From Verrucomicrobia bacterium UBA6775 (GTDB lineage: Bacteria; Verrucomicrobiota; Verrucomicrobiia; Limisphaerales; UBA1096), in contig DKGH01000158.1 of the NCBI GenBank assembly GCA_002453165.1, forward strand, positions 1-63,275: a stretch of 63,275 bases of DNA. Reading direction: 5' to 3'. Positions 57,154-63,275 of the stretch are shown here, one piece after another. Made by a program: the position numbers and the translations under genes. The notes beneath the pieces were generated by a model. That model saw nothing but the letters and a program-made list of their open reading frames with translations. It did not search any database and had not been told where the DNA came from. Positions within the stretch are counted from its first letter, which is position 1. Every line of letters begins with the position of its first letter.

Positions 57154-57825
57154 ATGAAAAAAATCACAACCATGATTCATTCTCGCTTGGCCAAGCTGGT
57201 CACGATTGCCGCCGCACTGGCTGCCTTCACCGGGGCGACTCACGCTCAGGAAGCGCTCAAGATCGCCCTCGTCGACATCGAAAAAGTCCGCGCATCCTAC
57301 TGGAAAACTCAAATGTCCCTCCAACAAGTCGCAGAGCGCAGAGCCGATTTTAAAAAGGCCGAGCAGGGATTGATTGAAGACTTGAACCAGATTGCGGCAG
57401 ATTTCAGACGCCTTTACGAAAGTGCACGAGATCCCGCCAACTCCCAGTCCAAGCGGGAATCAGATGCCCAAAAAGCTGGGGAACAAGAAACGAAACACCG
57501 TCAAGCCAAGGTTCGGCATGCAGAGTACGTTCAGAGTGCAGAACGAACCATGCGTGAAATGGGTGCACGGCTTAACAGGGCTCGAGTGGACGAAATCAAG
57601 GAAGTCGTGGCAGCCAAATCCAAGGCGGCTGGGTACGACATCGTCATCAACTCATCTGAGAACGTTCTCATCGTTGTATACTCCGCAGGCAAAAATGACC
57701 TGACCAACGAGATTATCACCGAGCTGAACAAGGACGCCCCAGAGGAGTACAAGCCCAGGAAGCCGGCCTCCGCTGAGGGGACAACCACCCCGCCAGCTCC
57801 AGCCCCCGCTCCTGCCGAGAAATAA
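57154..57825 (+). CDS. skp: OmpH/Skp-family periplasmic chaperone
   Basis: A 223-residue periplasmic chaperone that keeps unfolded outer-membrane proteins soluble for the BamA complex. A leader AKLVTIAAALAAFTGATHAQ precedes IALVDIEKVRASYWKTQMSL, the start of the Skp fold. A long charged coiled coil (about 60-150) follows, and the C-terminal strand piece AAKSKAAGYDIVINSSENVL is typical of OmpH. The tail TTTPPAPAPAPAEK is a low-complexity extension. Its leader carries RLAK from a near-palindrome at 57184-57196. It is the last gene of dnaB-bamA-skp, with a strong terminator 17 bases after the stop. Confidence 0.9.
   Translation: MKKITTMIHSRLAKLVTIAAALAAFTGATHAQEALKIALVDIEKVRASYWKTQMSLQQVAERRADFKKAEQGLIEDLNQIAADFRRLYESARDPANSQSKRESDAQKAGEQETKHRQAKVRHAEYVQSAERTMREMGARLNRARVDEIKEVVAAKSKAAGYDIVINSSENVLIVVYSAGKNDLTNEIITELNKDAPEEYKPRKPASAEGTTTPPAPAPAPAEK
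57184..57196. repeat. Near-perfect palindrome in the Skp leader
   Basis: CGCTTGGCCAAGC encodes RLAK in the N region of the Skp signal peptide, where basic residues are favoured. Confidence 0.8.
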
Positions 57826-57841
57826 TCTCCATCCAATACAC

Positions 57842-57873
57842 AAAAAGCGCCGGTCATCACCGGCGCTTTTTTT
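57842..57873 (+). terminator. Rho-independent terminator after skp
   Basis: AAAAAGCGCCGGT pairs perfectly with ACCGGCGCTTTTT around a CATC loop, with further Ts. The A and T tracts on both sides allow it to work on either strand, which suits the convergent lpd gene. Confidence 0.95.
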
Positions 57874-57903
57874 GTGCCTGCTTGGCCCGGCGCAAGGTAG
57901 AAC

Positions 57904-57966
57904 AAAGGAGCGGGGACATCGGATAGAAAGGGTATTTGAGCAGGGGATAAGAATGTTTCCCTTTCA
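57904..57966. repeat. Degenerate REP-like element
   Basis: AAAGGAGCGGGGACAT on the left and AGGGGATAAGAATGTTTCCC with CTTTC on the right resemble the arms of the element at 49906-49974, with several changes. It lies between the skp terminator and lpd, beside a perfect palindrome. Confidence 0.55.
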
Positions 57967-57972
57967 ATGTGT

Positions 57973-57986
57973 CGCTTGGCCAAGCG
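57973..57986. repeat. Iterated palindrome, perfect, abutting lpd
   Basis: It ends at the base just before the lpd stop codon (57987-57989). Confidence 0.95.
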
Positions 57987-59378
57987 CTAAATATGCAGCG
58001 GCTCGCCCATGGCCATGTGAGCCGCCTCACGCAATCCCTCCGACATCGTCGGATGCGCGTGGATGGTCCGTGCCAAGTCTTCCGCACTGCCGTCAAACTC
58101 CATCAATAGCACCGCCTCGGCGATCAACTCGGACGCGTTGGCAGAGAGAATCTGTGCACCCAGCACTCGGTCGGTTTCCTTATCGGCGATGATTTTGGCC
58201 AAGCCGTCCGCGTGCGCCCCGGCCACCGCCCGGCCGTTGGCCTGAAACGGAAACGCCCCCACGGAGACCTCATGCCCCTTTTCTTTCGCCTCCGCCTCGG
58301 TGAGCCCTACGGCGGCAACCTCGGGCGCGGTGTAAATCACCCACGGAATGGTGTCGTAATTCACCCGGCCCGCCTTGCCGGCCATGCGTTCCACGGCGGC
58401 GACCGCCTCCTGCTCGGCCTTGTGCGCGAGCATCGGTCCGGCGATTACGTCGCCGATGGCGTAAATACCCGGCACGTTCGTTTGCCACTCGGCATCCGTC
58501 CGGATTCGACCGCGCTCGTCCAACTCCACACCGGCTTCGGTCGCGCCGAGGCCGTCGGTGTTCGGCTTGCGCCCAACGGCAACGAGTACCTTTTCGGCCT
58601 CCAGTTCCAGTGACTTGTCTCCCTTGGCAGCCGTCAGCTTGATGCCGGTTTTGGTTTTCTCGGCCGACTCCACGCCGGTGCCGAGGTGGAACTTGAGCCC
58701 CTGTTTTTGCAACAGTTTTTGGAGAGCCTGGGTAATGTCCTCATCGAAAATCGCGGCGATGCGCGGGAGAAACTCGACCACCGTCACCTTCGTGCCCAAC
58801 CGCGCCCAGACCGAACCAAGCTCCAGCCCGATCGCGCCGCCGCCAATTACGATCATCGACTCCGGCGCCTGGCCAAGCGCGATCGCGTGGTCGCTGCTCA
58901 GCACCGTTTCGCCGTCGAACTCGAGGAACGGCAGGCCGCTCACGGAGCTGCCGGTGGCGATAAGGATGCGCTTGGTTTTTAGTGTTCGCACGGCCTTTCC
59001 CCCGGTGACCTCGACCTCGCCGGCGTTGACGATGCGGCCGGAGCCGCTCACGTGCTCGATGCCGTTTTTGTTCATCAGGTAATCGATGCCCCGTGCCATC
59101 TTGCGCACGACGCCGTCCTTGCGCTTCATCATCGCCGCAACATCCATCGTCACCCCCTCCGCCTTGATGCCGTGGGACTTGAAACCGTGCTGTGCCTCGT
59201 GAAACAGCTCCGACGAGGAGAGCAGCGCCTTGCTGGGAATACAGCCGACGTTGAGGCAGGTGCCGCCGAGATTTTTCCCCTTCTCGACGATGGCGGTTTT
59301 CATGCCGAGCTGAGTAGCCTTGATCGCGGCGGTGTACCCGCCGGGCCCGGCCCCAATGACCACTAAATCAAATTCCAT
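57987..59378 (-). CDS. lpd: Dihydrolipoamide dehydrogenase (E3)
   Basis: A 463-residue FAD flavoprotein that reoxidises the lipoyl group of 2-oxoacid dehydrogenase complexes with NAD+. FDLVVIGAGPGGYTAAIKAT is the FAD fold. GGTCLNVGCIPSKALL holds the redox pair Cys41 and Cys46. MIVIGGGAIGLELGSVWARL is the NAD-binding fold and AIGDVIAGPMLAHKAEQEAV the second FAD motif. The interface contains the catalytic His and Glu in TIHAHPTMSEGLREAAHM. It follows sucB on the same strand after a 39-base gap that holds a palindrome, so sucA-sucB-lpd is likely one operon. Confidence 0.97.
   Translation of the reverse strand: MEFDLVVIGAGPGGYTAAIKATQLGMKTAIVEKGKNLGGTCLNVGCIPSKALLSSSELFHEAQHGFKSHGIKAEGVTMDVAAMMKRKDGVVRKMARGIDYLMNKNGIEHVSGSGRIVNAGEVEVTGGKAVRTLKTKRILIATGSSVSGLPFLEFDGETVLSSDHAIALGQAPESMIVIGGGAIGLELGSVWARLGTKVTVVEFLPRIAAIFDEDITQALQKLLQKQGLKFHLGTGVESAEKTKTGIKLTAAKGDKSLELEAEKVLVAVGRKPNTDGLGATEAGVELDERGRIRTDAEWQTNVPGIYAIGDVIAGPMLAHKAEQEAVAAVERMAGKAGRVNYDTIPWVIYTAPEVAAVGLTEAEAKEKGHEVSVGAFPFQANGRAVAGAHADGLAKIIADKETDRVLGAQILSANASELIAEAVLLMEFDGSAEDLARTIHAHPTMSEGLREAAHMAMGEPLHI
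58866..58879. repeat. Palindrome with one mismatch in lpd
   Basis: CGCCTGGCCAAGCG encodes ALGQAPE within lpd, just before the NAD-binding strand (SMIVIGGGAIG). Confidence 0.7.
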
Positions 59379-59402
59379 TTTTTAAATTAATTCAAAGCCA
59401 AG

Positions 59403-59416
59403 CGCTTGGCCAAACG
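59403..59416. repeat. Palindrome with one mismatch, sucB-lpd gap
   Basis: CGCTTGGCCAAACG, preceded by a GCCAAG half-unit, occupies the gap between the sucB stop and lpd. Confidence 0.8.
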
Positions 59417-59417
59417 G

Positions 59418-60698
59418 TCAATTCACCAGGCCAAGCGCCGGGTTTTCGATGAATTCCTTCACCTTGACGAGGAAGGTCACAGCTTCGCGGCCGTCGACAA
59501 TGCGGTGGTCGTAAGTCAGCGCGAGATTCATCATCGGCCGGATGATCACCTGCCCGTTGAGTGCCACCGGGCGCTCCTGAATGGTGTGCATCCCGAGGAT
59601 GCCACTCTGCGGCGGGTTCAGGATCGGGGTCGACATCATCGAGCCGAAAATTCCGCCGTTGGTGATGCTGAAGGTTCCGCCGGTCAGGTCGTTCAGATCG
59701 ATGTTGCCGGAGCGTGCCTTTTCTGCGTAGGCGATGATCGCCTTTTCGATTTCCGCCAAAGACAGGTTGTCGGCGTCGCGCACGACCGGGACGACGAGTC
59801 CCTTTTCGGTCGAGATGGCCACGCCGATGTGTTGCCGGTGGTACTTCACGATGTCCGTGCCATCGATGGCAGCGTTGACATTGGGAACCGCCTTGAGCGC
59901 TCGGACGACCGCCTTCACGAACAGCGACATGAAGCCGAGTTTCACGCCGTGTGTCTCGACAAATTCCTTCTGGCATTTTTTGCGCAGATCGATGATCTGG
60001 CTCATGTCGGCCTCGTTGAATGTGGTCAGCATCGCCGCCTCGTGCTGGGCGCTGACCAGCCGGTTGGCGATGGTGCGACGCATCATGCTCATGCGTTTGC
60101 GGGTGACCTCGCCAACCTCCGCCGGGGCAGCCACCGGTGCGACCGGTTCGGGGGCGCTGCCGACGTTGTCGTTGCTGGCGATGGGTGTGTCCGGTGCGGT
60201 GGCCTGTGCCTCCTCGGCGGCGGCCAACACGTCTTCCTTGAGAATGCGCCCGCCCTTGCCGGAGCCGGTAACGGAGCCCAAATCGATCCCGAGTTCCTCG
60301 GCGTGCACCTTAGCCGACGGAGTCGTCAGGACTTCCGTCGCTTGGCCAAGCGGCTTGTCCTCGGCGGGGGCGGGTGGCTCGACGGGAGCGGGAGTCTCCG
60401 CTTGGCCAAGCGCGGGTTCGCTCCCCGTAGCGGCCGGTTCGTCGCTCTTTGCCGGTGCTTCGCCGGCTTCGTCGATGGATGCCAGCACGCCGCCGATCGG
60501 GAGTTCGTCCCCGATGTTGGCCTGGGTGGTGATCACTCCGGCCACCTCGGTCGGGATTTCCTGCGAGGCCTTGTCGGTCTCGATTTCGCAGATGATGTCC
60601 CCCGCGTTGCAGTAGTCGCCGGTGTTCTTTTTCCAGTCGGCCACGTAGACGGACTTGATGGATTCGCCGACGGCGGGGACTTTGATTTGAGTGGGCAT
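59418..60698 (-). CDS. sucB: 2-oxoglutarate dehydrogenase E2 (dihydrolipoyl succinyltransferase)
   Basis: A 426-residue E2 core protein of the 2-oxoglutarate dehydrogenase complex. The lipoyl domain (1-75) has EIETDKASQEIP with the lipoylated Lys43. A long Ala/Pro linker follows and contains two palindrome-encoded LGQA insertions or replacements (60339 and 60399). The E3-binding domain reads AKVHAEELGIDLGSVTGSGK then GRILKEDVL. The catalytic domain has MMRRTIANRLVSAQHEAAML and ends with the active-site LTYDHRIVDGREAVTFL (His and Asp). Succinyl rather than acetyl transfer is inferred from its place behind sucA. It starts 9 bases after the sucA stop. Confidence 0.95.
   Translation of the reverse strand: MPTQIKVPAVGESIKSVYVADWKKNTGDYCNAGDIICEIETDKASQEIPTEVAGVITTQANIGDELPIGGVLASIDEAGEAPAKSDEPAATGSEPALGQAETPAPVEPPAPAEDKPLGQATEVLTTPSAKVHAEELGIDLGSVTGSGKGGRILKEDVLAAAEEAQATAPDTPIASNDNVGSAPEPVAPVAAPAEVGEVTRKRMSMMRRTIANRLVSAQHEAAMLTTFNEADMSQIIDLRKKCQKEFVETHGVKLGFMSLFVKAVVRALKAVPNVNAAIDGTDIVKYHRQHIGVAISTEKGLVVPVVRDADNLSLAEIEKAIIAYAEKARSGNIDLNDLTGGTFSITNGGIFGSMMSTPILNPPQSGILGMHTIQERPVALNGQVIIRPMMNLALTYDHRIVDGREAVTFLVKVKEFIENPALGLVN
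60339..60352. repeat. Iterated palindrome, perfect
   Basis: It encodes KPLGQATEV in the flexible linker of SucB. Confidence 0.95.
60399..60412. repeat. Iterated palindrome, perfect
   Basis: It encodes EPALGQAETP in the same SucB linker, 60 bases from the other copy. Confidence 0.95.
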
Positions 60699-60707
60699 GA
60701 AATTGTT

Positions 60708-63275
<2,568 letters not shown>

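Noticed and set aside
783..60412. Palindrome as a eukaryotic NFI-type site (TTGGC-N5-GCCAA)
   Set aside because: The spacing differs (TTGGCCAA has no spacer) and the genome is bacterial.
783..60412. Palindrome copies as rho-independent terminators
   Set aside because: A single unit gives only a 5-bp stem with GGCC loop, there is no T tract after the copies, and more than half lie inside genes.

Overview
This 63 kb window comes from a high-GC, Gram-negative-type bacterium, most likely a member of the Planctomycetota-Verrucomicrobiota group; I favour Verrucomicrobiota, but that is inference. The support is the density of PSCyt/PSD haem-binding proteins (DUF1549/1553/1587/1588/1592), DUF1501 and DUF1552 secreted proteins, three type I sulfatases, Tat-type leaders, and an outer-membrane assembly pair (BamA, Skp). 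The first ~780 bases are much more AT-rich and hold only one small exported protein.

Layout. 1-821: AT-rich edge. 822-30562 (+ strand): an accessory degradation block with three DUF1552/PSD modules, a neutral-ceramidase-like/LamG fusion, three sulfatases, a secreted zincin, a Gfo/Idh/MocA oxidoreductase, a DUF1501 protein and a PAP2-like membrane protein. Embedded in it are pdxA, a VOC-family pseudogene, an HU gene with terminator, and a ketopantoate-reductase-like gene. 30739-33818 (- strand): purQ, purS and a NatAB-like ABC exporter, divergent from a beta-CASP nuclease (33900-35294, +). 35324-43684 (- strand): a compact six-gene set of two PQQ-type beta-propeller proteins, a DUF3311/sodium-solute symporter pair, an AMP-forming acyl-activating enzyme and an acyl-reductase-like aldehyde dehydrogenase. 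43874-49819 (-): glgC, then a PSCyt1-DUF1549-LamG-DUF1553 protein with its DUF1501 partner. 50062-50151: tRNA-Ser(GCT). 50198-57825: mutS divergent from dnaB-bamA-skp. 57987-63275 (-): lpd, sucB and sucA (2-oxoglutarate dehydrogenase), with sucA running off the window.

The dominant unexplained signal is a highly iterated palindrome, CGCTTGGCCAAGCG. I located 20 perfect copies by eye plus several dozen near-copies, while about 0.0002 copies of a given 14-mer are expected in 63 kb of random sequence. It occurs in intergenic gaps and inside genes, often as 12-bp tandem steps. It has no stop codon in any frame, so in genes it reads as LGQA, (R)LAKR or AWPS. The LGQA reading predominates and repeatedly falls at the end of signal peptides, where G-Q-A resembles a signal peptidase site. 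At two sites in recognisable protein families it appears to have replaced codons without changing length, which argues for a HIP1-like origin rather than simple insertion. Two further dispersed hairpin (REP-like) families are also present.

Functionally, the left half reads as a secreted machinery for sulfated and complex polymers. The right half mixes housekeeping genes with a possibly new uptake and carboxylate-reduction operon.
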